Source of the DNA: Helichrysum umbraculigerum
Lineage: Eukaryota > Streptophyta > Magnoliopsida > Asterales > Asteraceae
Length of the DNA: 64,000 bases
Assembly (NCBI GenBank): GCA_949592205.1
Contig: CATIUR010000004.1
Span: 83,551,337-83,615,336, forward strand
Direction: 5' to 3'
The position numbers and the translations under genes were made by a program. The notes under the pieces were generated by a model. The model was not told the DNA's origin and searched no databases. It saw only the letters and a list, made by a program, of their open reading frames with translations. Shown piece after piece: positions 35,084 to 47,734 of the stretch. Every line of letters starts with the position of its first letter. Within the stretch, counting starts at the first letter, position 1.

Positions 35084-38000
35084 ATGGACAAGTCTTGGAT
35101 GGGAACAAACAGGATGAACAAACCTTATAGAGATGGAGTAACAGCATTTATTGATTACGCATTAGACAACTTGAAGAAGATGACTGACATCGACCCACAA
35201 GGTAATAAACAACATGTTGAAATCCCCTGTCCATGTACCAAATGTTTAAACCATGTAGTGCGTAATGTGGAGGAAGTGCATTTCCATCTATTCTGTCATG
35301 GCATTGATCTAAACTACACAAAGTGGACTAAACATGGAGAAAAGGAAGAGCCACCATTAAGTGCCGTGGAACATCAGAATGGAACAACAGATTTCCTAAT
35401 TGACACACAGCTGCCGGATTTTGATTAAGACATTCCAACAGATGGCCCAGAAACAGTGGAAATGGTGAATGCAGCAAAAGATAATTTTGATGATGATGAT
35501 CCGGATGACCATGCCAAGTTTCTAGAACTACTATCAGACGCAGAAAAGCCACTTTACAAAGGATGTCCTGACTTCACAAAGTTGTCCGCAACTGTTCAAC
35601 TACTCAACTAGAAGAGTAAGTATGGCTGTTCTGATAAGTTCTTTACTGAATAACTAGTTTTGTTGAAGAAGATGCTACCTGATGGTAACGAACTGCCGGA
35701 AAAAACTTATCAGGCAAAAAAAATTATGAAATTGATGGGGTTAGGATACAAGAAAATAGATGTATGTATAAACAACTGCCTTGTTTATCGGAAGGAGGAT
35801 GAGGAATCGACTATGTGTCGAACTTGTGGGGCATCAAGATAGAAGCTGGATAAGAAGACGAATAAAGTGTACGATAAAATTCCAGCAAAGGTAATGTGGT
35901 ATTTTCCAATCATACCAAGAATGCAACGTCTCTTTTGGATAGAAAGTATTTCAGAAGATTTAAGATGGCACGCGACAAGGAGGAAAACAGATGGTGTGTT
36001 ACGCCATCCCGCAGATTCACAGGCATGGCGTACCATAGATACAAAGTTCCCCCAAATTGCTAATGATCCAAGAAATCTAAGGCTAGGAATATCAGCTGAT
36101 GGTGTTGACGTAAACAGAGGAAATATGCATCACAGTGTATGGCCAGTTTTAACGGTCGTTTACAACCTTCCTCCATGGTTGTGTATGAAAAGAAAGTTTA
36201 TAATGCTTTCTGTGTTGATACCTGGATACCCGGGAAATGACAACGATGTTTTTTTAGAACCGTTGGTTGATGATCTGCAAACCTTATTCGATACAGGGGT
36301 CGATACATATGATGCTTTCACAAAACAAATATTTAGGCTACGGGCGGTTGTGTTATGGACAATAAATGATTACCCTGCACTCGGTACTTTATGTGGCTGC
36401 CCAACCAGTGGATACAAAGGTTGTGTAGTATGTGGGAAAAATACGGATTGTGTTAGACTTCCTGCGTCATCCAAGCAGAGTTATGTGGGTCACAGAAGAT
36501 ATCTACCATATACCCACGCGTTCAGGAAACAAAAGAAGGCGTTTAATGGAGAACAAGAACTCCGCCCGTCTCCAATTCCAAAAACCGGGGAAGAAATATA
36601 CAATGAGGTCAAACATATTGAAAATAAGTGGGGAAGGGTAAAACGACCAATTAAAAAAAAGGCATCAGAAAACCTGAAAGATGCGAGAGGCATAGGTGGG
36701 AAGATCCAAAAGCACAAAAGGAAAAGGGGAGATGAAGATGGTAGTTCCAGTCAAGTAAATGAACAAGATGGTGCGTACTGGAAGAAATTCAACATTTGGT
36801 ATCGAAAGCTTAAATATTGGAGGCATAATGAAGTTCAACATTGTATTGATTTCATGCATATAGAGAAGAATGTTGGTGAGAGTCTAGTCGGAACTTTGCT
36901 AAATGTTTCGGGAAAGATGAAAGATGGAGAGAATGCGCGATTGGATCTGGTAGAATTGGGGATAGATAAACCAGAGTTGTTTGCTAGGAAAGACGGAGAC
37001 AAAACAGTACTACCTCCAGCAGGTTACACATTAACGAATGCCAAAAAAGACATCTTTTGTCAAACGTTATACAACATCAGGGTACCTCAAGGATACTGTT
37101 CAAATTTCTCGTCTTTAGTCAGCCTAAAAGATAGGAAGCTCATCGGGCTTAAATCACATGACTATCACATGCTAATGCAAGAGTTTTTTCCCATTGCAAT
37201 ACGGTCAATCATGCACCAACCCACACGATATGTTATCATCAGGTTTTGTTTTTTTTTTTAAATCAATATGTAGCAAGGAAGTTGTATTAGATGAAGTAGA
37301 TAAGATGCAAGAAGAACTTTGTGTCACGCTCTGCCTACTCGAAAAGTTCTTTCCTCCCTCGTTTTTTGATATTATGGTCCATTTGACTGTGCACCTAACT
37401 AGGGAGGTAAAATTATGTGGTCCGGTATGCTTTCGTTGGATGTATCCCTTCGAACGCTGTATGAAGGTTATTAAAGGACATGTGCGAAACAGAAGTAAAC
37501 CAGAGGGATGCATTGCTGAGGAGACTATTGTAGAAGAAACAATAGAGTTTTTCGGTGAATATAAAAAGTCAATGAAAACTATTGGTATCCCACGAGATAA
37601 ACATGAAACTGATGAAAAAAATGAGGACGGCAAGCCACTGTCGGCCGGCAAATCAAGTGACGTTTCAGCAGAACTCCTTCGGAAAGCACATTTGAATGTA
37701 ATACAAAATACATATGAAATTGTACCGTATATCGAGTAGGTATTACTAACACATGTATATTTCGTTACTTAAACTGATGCAACAAACATAATAACCAAAC
37801 ACCTTATTTCAGGAAACACAAGTAGGTTTTGGAAACACAAAACCCGGGCAAGCGAAAAGCATGGCTGGAGAATAAGCACAATATATCTTTTGTTACCTGG
37901 TTACGCGAAGAGGTAATTACTTATTTTTTGTAACTGTTTGTTTGTTGTTCCTTCGATTTGAAGCTCATATATATACTTGTAATGAGATTCAGGTTGAGAG

Positions 38001-38640
38001 AGAATTAGCAATCTCCACAGAAAGTGTATCAGAAACCGTAAGGTGGATTTCATTTGGACCACACGCCACCATAGTCAAATACAGTGCATATAACATCAAT
38101 GGGTATACATTTCGTACTAAATGTAGTGAAGGCAACGTTTACCAAAACAGTGGTGCTAGTGTTGTGACAGAAGATATGCACATAGTAAAAGGAGTAGCAA
38201 CCATAAGACGCAAGGTGTATTATGGGGTTTTGCAAGAGATATGGGTACTAGATTACCGTTTCAGGCAACTCCCTATTTTCAAATGTGATTGGGTTAACCA
38301 TCAGAATGGTGCGGTCAGATGCGATACTATGCTTGGTTATAAACTGGTTGACCTGAATAGTTTAGGCCACAAGGATGATCCGTTCATATTAGCCTCACAA
38401 GCACGACAAGTTTTTTATGTGGAAGACCAGCTAAATAGAAAGTTGTCTATTGTCTTCAACACACCTCCCAAGAATTACAGAGATACCTATGATGACATCG
38501 ATGAGGAATTTAGTACTGTCATTCACCCGCACAATGATAACATTTTGCCACGTGTGGATCCACGTGACTTGGGTAATGAATCAAGAGATGATTACTATCG
38601 AACCAACTGTGGAGGTATTGTTATACCAAAATCCAAGTGA
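35084..38640 (+). pseudogene. TNPD/TNP2-like CACTA transposase, broken by stops and a frameshift
   Basis: Starts with ATG 35084 and MDKSWMGTNRMNKPY, a Transpos_assoc-like domain with CPCTKCLNH. The Transposase_21-like core includes LGISADGVDVNRG, MLSVLIPGYPGND, LCGCPTSGYKGC and DFMHIEKNVGESLVGTLLN. A DUF4218-like part has FFPPSFFDIMVHLTVHL, and a DUF4216-like part has VLDYRFRQLPIFKCDWV. In-frame stops are at 35426, 35609, 35651 and 35840. A frameshift lies in a T run at about 37247-37259. Two small introns are predicted, 37736-37812 and 37913-37992, both GT-AG, giving the last exon 37993-38640. The family cuts and pastes CACTA elements through their inverted ends. This copy cannot make a full protein. 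Confidence 0.88.
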
Positions 38641-39080
38641 TCGGGTCATGCTGGAACACTGTTGTAATACATTAATTAGCCTTGTAAATTAGCATTGTAA
38701 CTTACCTTTTAATTATTTTATGGAATTATTATTTGTATCTTAATTTATATGACTTCCACATTTTATTTTATAGTGCAGTGCCATTTATTGTAGTACATTA
38801 ACCTTGTAAATTAGAACATAAATAGTTAGCATATATAAATAATTGTCATATATGACAACAGTTATACATTAATGAATTAAATATGAAAAAACAAGCTGAG
38901 CATGGGATTCGAACTTGGATACCAACCACTACAGGTACAAAGAAACCTATTAACCAAGTGAGATAAATGTTACTTCTGCTAGGAAACCAACAACTTATTA
39001 CATATCTATGAATGCTAGCTATTGGCTACATTGAATGTTAGTTCTGCTAGGAAACGTGACTCAACTTATTACATTGTTCA
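38641..39080. other. 3' flank of the transposase gene
   Basis: AT-rich sequence, no gene, apart from the tRNA-like module listed separately. Confidence 0.5.
38895..38968 (-). other. tRNA-like A/B box module 2
   Basis: On the minus strand, ATCTCACTTGGTTAATAGG is followed about 40 bases later by AAGTTCGAATCCCATGC. This resembles tRNA D-arm and T-arm sequence. Same orientation as module 1 on the other side of the transposase gene. Probably a degenerate tRNA-derived sequence. Confidence 0.45.
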
Positions 39081-40640
39081 AGTGTGTGACCATATAGTGA
39101 CAATATGTACCTGTTTTTGGCTACATTGAAATTATGTGTGAAAAACTCGACTTCATGATTTAGTCACATCAACAATTACTTCATGTGACCATATACTGGC
39201 ATTTGGTCACAGTGTTCAAGTGTGTGACCATATAGAGGCATTTGGTCACAGTGTTCAAATGTGTGACCATATAGTTACCATATCTACCTATTTTAGGCTA
39301 CGCTGAAATTATGTGTGACAAACTCAACTTCATGACTTAGTCACATAAACAATTACTTTATGTGACCATATAGTGGCATTTGGTCACAGTGTTCAAGTGT
39401 GTGACCTTATAGTGGCATTTGGTCACAGTGTTCAAATGTGTGACCATATAGTTACCATATCTACCTCTTTTTGGCTACATTGAAACTATGTGTGACAAAC
39501 TCAACTTCATGACTTAGTCACATTAACAATTACTTCATGTGACCATATAGTGGCATTTGGTCACATTGTTCAAGTGTGTGACCATATAGTGACAATATGT
39601 ACCTATTTTTGGCTACATTGAAATTATGTGTGAAAAAACTCGACTTCATGATTTAGTCACATCAACAATTACTTCATGTGACCATATACGGGCATTTGGT
39701 CACAGTGTTCAAGTGTGTGACCATATAGTGGCATTTGGTCACAGTGTTCAAATGTGTGACCATAGAGTTACCATATCTACCTATTTTTGGCAACACTGAA
39801 ACTATGTGTGACAAACTCAACTCCATGACTTAGTCACATAAACAATTACTTCATGTGACCATATAGTGGCATTTGGTCACATTGTTCAAGTGTGTGACCA
39901 TATAGTGGCATTTGGTCACAGTGTTCAAATGTGTGACCATATAGTTACCATATCTACCTGTTTTTTGCTACACTTAAACTATGTGTGACAAACTCAACTC
40001 CATGACTTAGTCACATAAACAATTACTTCATGTGACCATATAGTGGCATATGGTCACATTGTTCAAGTGTGTGACCATATAGTGACCATATGTACCTGTT
40101 TTTGGCTACACTGAAATTATGTGTGACAAACTCGACTTCATGATTTAGTCACACAAACAATAACTTCATGTGACCATATAGTGGCATTTGGTCACAGTGA
40201 TCAAGTGTGTGACCATATAGTGGCATTTGGTCACAGTATTCAAGTGTGTGACCATATAGTGACCATATGTACCTGTTTTTGGCTACACTTAAATTATGTG
40301 TGACAAACTCGACTTCATGATTTAGTCACATAAACAATTACTTCATGTGACCATATAGTGGCATTTGGTCACACTGTTCAAGTGTGTGGCGCGGATTTTG
40401 TCACATTTAATGTGTCTAACGTGACTAATGCTTCAAACTTACTCTTCATTGGTCACGCGTTCCAAATCATGTGTGACTAATTAATCATCAAAAAAACATC
40501 AGTTCCCTTTAGCCACATAAATGTATGAAGGTGTGGCGAATACATTTCAGAATGGTCACATGATTGGAGTGCATGTGTGACCAACTAATGACGTGAATTC
40601 TATTTTTGTATCTTCAGTCCCATAAATATTCTAATGTGTC
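39080..40640 (+). repeat. Right subterminal repeats of the CACTA element
   Basis: Irregular tandem repeats of TGTGACCATATAGTGGCATTTGGTCACA-like pieces: TGTGACC and GGTCACA face each other about 28 bases apart, so each piece has dyad symmetry. They alternate with ATGTGTGACAAACTC and TTTAGTCACA blocks. Unlike the left end, the spacing is variable. No gene. Confidence 0.9.
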
Positions 40641-40656
40641 ACGAATTGGATTTCGA

Positions 40657-40690
40657 GCATGTGTGACCAAAGCCCTTTTTTGGCGTAGTG
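40657..40690 (-). repeat. Right terminal inverted repeat of the CACTA element
   Basis: Read on the minus strand: CACTACGCCAAAAAAGGGC, then TTTGGTCACACATGC. It matches the left end at CACTA and at GGCTTTGGTCACAC. Confidence 0.88.
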
Positions 40691-40693
40691 AAT

Positions 40694-41736
40694 GTTTATT
40701 TTGAATTGTGGGATAGCAATATACCCTACTATGTATAATGAGCTTAAATTTTTTGAAAATGTCCTCAAATTTTCAAACTTGTACTCGTGTGAAGCCAATA
40801 GTTCATTACTTCACCCTAAACTTTCAAAACCATTTTGAGTCAAAAATATATGAAAGGCTACAAAATTTTCAAATAACTTAAAGGTTAAGCAGAAAGAGGT
40901 AGAATCAGGTCAGATTCCAACTTTTTCTTAATGAAAGTCTAAGAGGGGCATCACATGATTGGGCACATACAACACTATAAACTTGCGGTGAGGTAACTTG
41001 AGCCTAATAGCATCCATTTTTAATAATTCACTTTTCGTTTGTTGTGTGTGACCGGTGCATGCATTTTGAATTAGAACTTTCTCTTGACATGCGTTTCGAG
41101 CCCATATTGATAGGTGCCATACGTGGCATAGGTGCAATTAGAAGACCTGGACATTTTTTTTAGGAATAACCCCTTTTCTCATATCTTTTCAAGCCAACCC
41201 TTTCTGACACTTTTAGTGTTGAAGATCCCTTCGAAAACCTTATTGAGCCTAAGCCTATTCATTTCTTCCAAAACCCTAAAAACACATTTTTCACCTAAAA
41301 CTCACCATCAAAACGTCTTGATACAAGAAATTTCTAAGGAAGTGAGAAACTGCTATTTGGATGTCCTTAGCCACTCCAACAATTGCTCTCTCAAGTCATA
41401 AATTCCCGGTGACGAACTTCAAAAGAAGAATATCAAAAGAAATCACTGAAAGCTCCCAAAAGAATCATTCATGGAGCTGTAAAAATTATCTTGAAGAAGC
41501 TGCAAAAGCAAAAAGAGGATGAGGCATCTAAAAAAGCAAAAGAAAAAGAAATAGAAAAGATGCCTCATGAAAATACCAAAAAGAAAGAATAAAAGATCCA
41601 AGGAAGTTCAAGAATCGTCCAAAAAGAAGAAATTCTCGATGGATTCCCCTTTCTATAGGATTCAGTCAAATAAAAGTTTCTCACGACCTTAAGAGTTTCT
41701 GGAGTCAAGATCAGTCTTTCCAAAATACCCATATCA
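40694..41736 (+). other. A1 noncoding tail, part 2
   Basis: About 1 kb of A1 sequence between the CACTA element and the solo LTR. It includes CTCTTGACATGCGTTTCGAGC near 41081, as in Athila tails, and a lysine-codon-like A-rich stretch (41480-41640) without a good reading frame. I see no gene. Confidence 0.6.
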
Positions 41737-42036
41737 TGTCGCACCCCCAAAACACGTGGCAGCGGAAGTATGAGGTGTCATGGGGGCGCCGACCAAATTA
41801 CATATCACAACACAAAGATTAAAGAAAACGACCTCTACATGAGACGTTTTTAAAAATATTACATTCCATTAAATAAAATGTTTACATCATTGGCGAGTTC
41901 GCAAAATGTATATCTGAAGATTCTGATACATAGTCGTATTACAAAAAGTTAATGTAAGAAAATCTCCAATATGTGTAATGCATGCGACTCAAACAAGCTA
42001 GCACATCATGTGGGCAACCCTAGTGTTGCTGAGCAC

Positions 42037-42523
42037 CTAAGAATACAACACTAAAAGGGTCAACCAAAAGGTTGGTGAATCTCACAGGTTTATTAGTAAA
42101 ACTTGTTATGATGCACAAGATTTATCCGATAATGTTTAACCGAGTGATAAATGAACAAATTAATGTTTCCGATTTGCCATGACATGAGTCCACGGTTCGA
42201 AGCCTAACCCGATTCGTGCCTCCCGGAGGTGTCTAATCCGAAACACCTTTATGACAAATACTAAAGTGCCCGTTTGACGTGGTTGTAGCTAGCAACCCGG
42301 ACGGGGACGTCACTCCCATAATAGATCTATTCTTTAGTACTCGCGCCTTCACAGTTAACTAACCGTGTGTGATGAGGACTTTTAATGGATTATAAAACAA
42401 CTCATGTAATAACCGAATATGATAACCGAATTAATAACCGAATACTTGTGATCATGAAAACATTTAAGCATTGTATCTCACCCCGAATTGTAAAAACGGT
42501 AAAAGTGGGGCTGTGAGACTCAC
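42037..42523 (-). other. Putative LTR intron in the 41737 solo LTR
   Basis: Sense-strand donor AAG|GTGAGT and acceptor ATTCTTAG, length 487 bases, with GTTGACCC near the acceptor. Same arrangement as in the other LTRs. Confidence 0.45.
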
Positions 42524-42909
42524 CTTAGATTAGCAAGTAGCAAGCAAATATCTATTAGCAAGCAAAGTGTTCCGATGTGCAACCTTCTAATGACCTAAAC
42601 GTATAAGGTTGTGTGAGTAGATGCCTTAAAAGATCATCTATTGCTATTGTATAAGTGGGGGTTAATGTCCACTTAAGTCAATAGTGTAGGTGGAGGGTTT
42701 ATGTCCACCTAAAGCTAGTTCACTCAACTAGTATGTTCAATGTGTTTGTTTATAGAAAACATGTACGACCCGTTGGTAAAAGTTTGTAATAATAATTCGT
42801 TTAGACATTATTATTATTAAGTTTGTTTCGTTTTACATTATTCATTAGTATATATCGTGTGTTGCTAACAAATTATTTAGTTCGTAAAAACCTCAAATTA
42901 TAAGTCAAA

Positions 42910-43110
42910 CCTGGTCAAAGTTGGTCAAACTGGTCAAAGTTGGTCAAACTGGTCAAAGTTGGTCAAACCTTAGCAATACTTCCCAATTTATGAGTCACTT
43001 ATCAATTTTATAAGTCACTTACCAATTTTATGAGTCACTTATCAATTTCATGAGTCACTTACCAATTTCATAAGTCCATTACCAATTTTGTGAGTCACTT
43101 ACCAATTTTA
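42910..43110. repeat. Two adjacent minisatellites in the 41737 solo LTR
   Basis: First, three copies of a 19-base unit (TGGTCAAAGTTGGTCAAAC). Then about six copies of a 20-base unit (AGTCACTTACCAATTTTATG) with variants. Confidence 0.9.
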
Positions 43111-45005
43111 GTGTTCTAAGTGTCGGTTTCTAATTTGGGAAACTTTCTAAGTTTAGTTGTAGGTCCAAGTTACTAACTAAGTCACCCAAACCCATTTTTG
43201 TTACCACTTTTCAAAAATAGTAAGTTTGTCGGTTTTTAGAAATCGAAGCCCGTTTTTGTTGACTTGGTTAAACTTACTCGGTTTGACCCGAAACTTTCCC
43301 AATACCCTTAGATATGTCCAAAAATCCCAAAAAGTCATTCCTTCTATTTTTAGCAAGCCCGAAAGTGTCGGTTTTTATGTTATTACAAAATCAGTCCCAA
43401 ACTTAGTTTTTCAGAATTTCCAGCCATTTGTTCTAATTTTTAAAAATATCAAACCTCCAAAATCAAATACAAAAAACTTTCCAGGTTCTCCCCTATGTGT
43501 TACCTAGCTCCAGTAATTTTTATAGATTTAACTAAAATGTTTTACTAATTTTTTTCATTATTTTCTCTCTCCTATACTCAGTTTTGGTGACATGCAAGAA
43601 GATCTAATTTCTGGGCAAAAAGCTTACGGATTCAGTAAAAGTGGACAACATAAAAGTTGTAGACAACGAAATTTGTAAACTTTTGGCATTGGTTTCAAGT
43701 CATTTGTAGGTGTGTACCTCTAGATATGGCCAAAACACTGAGATAAAAGTTTCTGACTTTCAGAGACAGATTGTCTTTGTGATCTCACAAAAAATATTAA
43801 AAATAGTAAACGAACTCAGAAAAATATGAGGTTTGTGGGGTTGGAAAGCTTATTTCCTGAACTTGATTTTTGACTATAAAAATGTCCAATTTAATGGAGA
43901 AATGAGTTTTCTAAAATTCGTGTAAGTGGACAAAGTTTTCTTGACAGAAAGTTAAGGTAACATTTTGTTGAGTTTAATGTTATGAAGAACGATTTTTAAG
44001 CAAAGTTCTTAACATATCTTGTTGAGTGAACATTTAATCATATTAATATGAGTATTAAGAGATGGAAGAATGATTCTCACAATGGTGTTATGATGATGAG
44101 AAGAAAATGGAGATGCTTGTCTTGAAGTTTCCTTGAAAAATGATGAACTTTTGAAGTGGTGGTTGTATGGTAGTTTGTGGTGGTCAATGGTGGTTGTGTG
44201 GTGGTCAATGGTGGTTGAGGGGTGGTGTTGTGTTGGTGTTTCTCCAGATTTTAGAGATAGAGTGAGGGTTTTAAGAGAGAGGCTAGAGCATTATTTGTGA
44301 AAGAGAGTGGAAATGAAATGGTGAGGTGAATTTGCATGTAGTATGTATGGATGTGTAAGAGATTCTCATGATGATAAATTGCATGAGATGGTATTGGGGT
44401 AGAGGGGTGGCTGGTCCCCTTGTGGGCCCCCACTTGATAGCTGATTTTTTTTTAAAATTTAATTCCAGTCTGTGTTGCGTACGGTGTTCGTTTATTCGTT
44501 ATTTCGTTAAACCGTTAAATCACGTAACGTTTTCTTCCGTCGTTTTAATTCACGATATGTTTGGTATTATTTTCATTGAATTATTGTTAAAATACTATAT
44601 TTTAAGTTATAGAAATATTATTTAGGGTTTCATTTGGTTGTCGGGTTCAGTTTGCGCGTTTTCACCGTGTTTGTTACGTTTTAAACAAAACGTCTAGGTT
44701 TTTCAAGTATTATTTAAACAAAATAATAATATATGATAAATAACTTCTAAATATATATTGAAGTTATTTATAGAAATATTTTCACCAACGTCGTGTATTG
44801 TGCCGGATTCCGTCTGATCGTTTCGCGTAATTACAACTAATTACGTAAGCGTAATATAAAACAATTACAGAAGTGTATATTCACATAAATATACAAATAG
44901 TTACTAGTAATTACAAGTATTTAGCCTAATACTAAACTAAACACACATAATTAGGGTCTCCAAGTAGGTTTACAGTTAACCTAAATCGTCGGGTGTCACA
45001 TATCA

Positions 45006-45474
45006 CCATACCCTACCTTTTAATATATTCCCTTCTTCACCCCCAAAATACAACTCAATCAAATGTCCTGGGATAATTAGTGCCGTCCCTGTCTAAGTGG
45101 TGGAGATTCGATTCTCGATCAAGTCTATGACGATAAATGCTGCATGACTGGTATTATGAGCGATTTCGTTTGATCTAGATTATTAGGAAACCTGATACAC
45201 TTGTGTAAATTGAGTGACCACCTGGTGAGGAATCGCCCAGTCATGTACATTCCAAGATCATGAGAATTGAAAGCATGTCTAAGATGATCATTTTGAAAAG
45301 TTAGATACGTCATGTGCATACCTCCTATGTTACACCTGAGGGATTATTTGATTATTTTCGTATTCTTATTTATATTTATGATTCCCACAAAACCTTCTTT
45401 TTAGAAAAAGTTTTTGGGTATAGTTGACAGGTAGAAATGCTTGAGGACAAGCAAAACTCTAAGTGTAGGATATT
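45006..45474 (+). other. A1 noncoding tail, part 3, up to the 3' LTR
   Basis: Continuation of A1 after the solo LTR. It ends with GAAATGCTTGAGGACAAGCA and CTCTAAGTGTAGGATAT just before the LTR, the position and wording of the Athila polypurine-tract region, here partly degraded. No gene. Confidence 0.7.
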
Positions 45475-47440
45475 TGATGTAGCACAAAAAGTCACGTTTT
45501 TAACTACATTATCTACCCCATATTTAGGCATTTTATAAAAAAAACATTCATAAAACATCATTATTTATCACATTTTGTTATAAAGGTGGAAACTTGATGG
45601 ACCTTCCAAAACTATACGAAAAGGGGTGAAAATACGTTGAAATGGGCACCAAATTGAGCCCCACCTTAAATCTACAGTAAACTCCATACCAAGACCTCAC
45701 AGTTATCTTATATTGAAGCTATGGAGATTACGAGAACGTGGATATAAGGAAAGCTCAAGATGGATCAAGGATGAAGAAGTTATGCAAGAATCAGCACAAC
45801 CGAAGACAACGAAACGTATTCTAGACACGCCTGGGCTCCATACATCCAATCCTACCAAATTGGCATCATTATAAGCATAACGGAATTAGGAGACCGTAGA
45901 CGAAAGAATCAAGTCAAACGGACGTGAAACGAAGAAGATACGGCCTTCCGAAGCAAAGCGAAAAGTCAAAATCAACACATGGGGCATCACACGGCCACCC
46001 TACAGCCGTGTACAGCCTGTAGAAGACCGTGTACGGCCTATACAAGGCCGTGTATGGCTTGTATAGGGCCTTGTAGGGCTTGGACCCCCTCCCCCCAAGT
46101 GTTTATCGTTTTGCTTCATTTGCTTGTACGGTGTGCTTGTGGACTTGTACACTTGATTACTTGGATGCCTAAAAATAGAGACCTCCTCATCCTCATTTCA
46201 CACACCTCTCATCTTCAAATTCTCTCACTTTCTCTCTCACACACTCTTTCTTTCTCTCTCTAGAGTCTCTCTCTAGTTTTCTCTCTCTAAACTTAAGCTA
46301 GTAGACGAGCTAGGTTAGCATAGCGGTAGTTGTAGCATTTGCATGTAGTCACTCCGAGACTTTGGGTCACAAAGATTTGTCTGTTATACTTATTCAGGTT
46401 TTATTTATATCTCTCTTCTTTATTTCGTAAATATGATTTGCTTATATTATGTTTGCGTTGTATTGCTTGCTAGAGATGCCATGCTAGGTTAGACAAATAT
46501 GTGTTTGCTATGATAATGGTTATGTTTGAGTAGTTATGATTTTATAACATGCCGTTACTCTGCCTGTATGAATTTAAACTATATCTGAATTGTTTACCTA
46601 TCCAACTTATCCTGTGGTTAGAAACTTCCTGCTAAGACCTGACCAGTTATTAGTAGTACGTCCTCTACCTATTCTATGTATGATGAAGCATTTGAACTCG
46701 ACATGGCTGTATTCTCTAGATTGAAACTATATCATAAGAGATGCGGAGCATAGGATTAGAGATAAGTTAGATTCAAGCTCATATGTTAAAGATCTTTGAA
46801 GGACCTTTCGGGATATTTATGATTCAATCATCTGGTTACATGAAATGAATTAGGAGTAGTTGTCTTAGTGCCCTTCTATTGCATTTCTTGTTTGATTGTT
46901 GCATGCTAGCACTATCTCCCTGATTACTATATGTAACTGCATGATTAGGGTTTTTAGATATAAGTTGAAGTTTATACAGTAGAGTAATGTGTATGTAATA
47001 GCTATGATGATTTGTATGACTGATGATGAACAATTTATTTGACCATTTGCAAGTTAATCCAACCTATTCCATTGGGTAACTCCTGTTCACATTATTGTTT
47101 ATTCAACAATTCATGCCATAATACCGACACACATTTGTCATAGATTAGGGAATAGGATTAGAGAATAACTGTCAACTGAATTGATCAGTAATTTGGGAGA
47201 ACTTCCGATGTATCTGACACTGTATAATTGCTATCCATGTGACATATTATTTATCTAATTGTGGAGACCTTTACGTTAGATATTTGATAGGATCGTAATT
47301 ATACTTCATTAAGAATACAGTATATCCAAAGAATAATTTGGTGATTTAAATCAATACTACGGAAAATCCATAAAACGACAAAGTACTTCGTATAACTTTT
47401 AAATACGTGGGAAAGCTAAGGAACTGTCGTGGGTATAATA
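45475..47440 (+). repeat. A1 3' LTR, first part
   Basis: Starts TGATGTAGCACAAAAAGTCA and aligns along its length with the A2 LTR at 57729. Contains the 21-base repeats (45991-46085), a degraded TATA region (CTAAAAATAG near 46170) and a CT-rich leader (46200-46290). Interrupted at 47440 by a solo LTR. Confidence 0.9.
45991..46085. repeat. 21-base repeats in the A1 LTR
   Basis: About four degenerate copies of a unit beginning CCGTGTACGGCC with a palindromic core, directly upstream of the presumed promoter. The A2 LTR has the matching set at 58224-58315. Confidence 0.85.
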
Positions 47441-47734
47441 TGTAACACCCCCAAATTTACTGTTGAGCGGAAGCATACTTTGGGGTGCTACTAATCAATA
47501 AACAAAGCACGTAAGATACATAATGAACGACTCTATATGCGTCGTTTACAAATACATTGATAAGATAAGAGTTTTACAAAGTTGTATTAGTTACAAAAGC
47601 TCGTAAGCCAAATGATAGAGATTCTAGGACATTTCTAATTGTACAAAATGTAGAAATGCAAGGGAATCTCCTGATGTTTGCATGCGACTCGGGCTATAGT
47701 ATCCTGATAGAGCAGACCTACTACTGCTGCGATC

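Larger units (their letters stand above)
27918..40690 (+). mobile_element. CACTA (En/Spm) DNA transposon, 12.8 kb, with both ends
   Basis: Begins CACTAGTACAG and ends GGCGTAGTG, i.e. CACTA at each inverted end, flanked by a perfect 3-base duplication AAT (27915-27917 and 40691-40693). It has large subterminal repeat regions on both sides, a divergent pair of genes (TNPA-like on minus, TNPD-like on plus) and tandem repeats between them. This is the usual layout of the superfamily. The TNPD-like gene is broken by stops, so the copy is probably not autonomous. It also contains an F-box-like fragment. It sits in the A1 noncoding tail. Confidence 0.95.
41737..45000 (-). mobile_element. Solo LTR of the array family, 3.26 kb, TSD TATCA
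   Basis: Begins TGTCGCACCCCC and ends GGTGTCACA with perfect TATCA duplications at 41732-41736 and 45001-45005. No internal sequence is present, so it is a solo LTR left by recombination between two LTRs. In the sense (minus) direction its first ~400 bases match the array units. A putative intron with donor AAG|GTGAGT and acceptor TTCTTAG lies at 42523-42037. Short open frames within it are not called. Confidence 0.93.

Noticed and set aside
44251..44625. Short open frames at the sense-strand promoter region of the 41737 solo LTR
   Set aside because: Not conserved in the related array units; inside an LTR with no coding role.
46200..46290. CT-rich stretch as a separate microsatellite locus
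   Set aside because: The A2 LTR has the same stretch at the same place (58434-58505), so it is part of the LTR leader.
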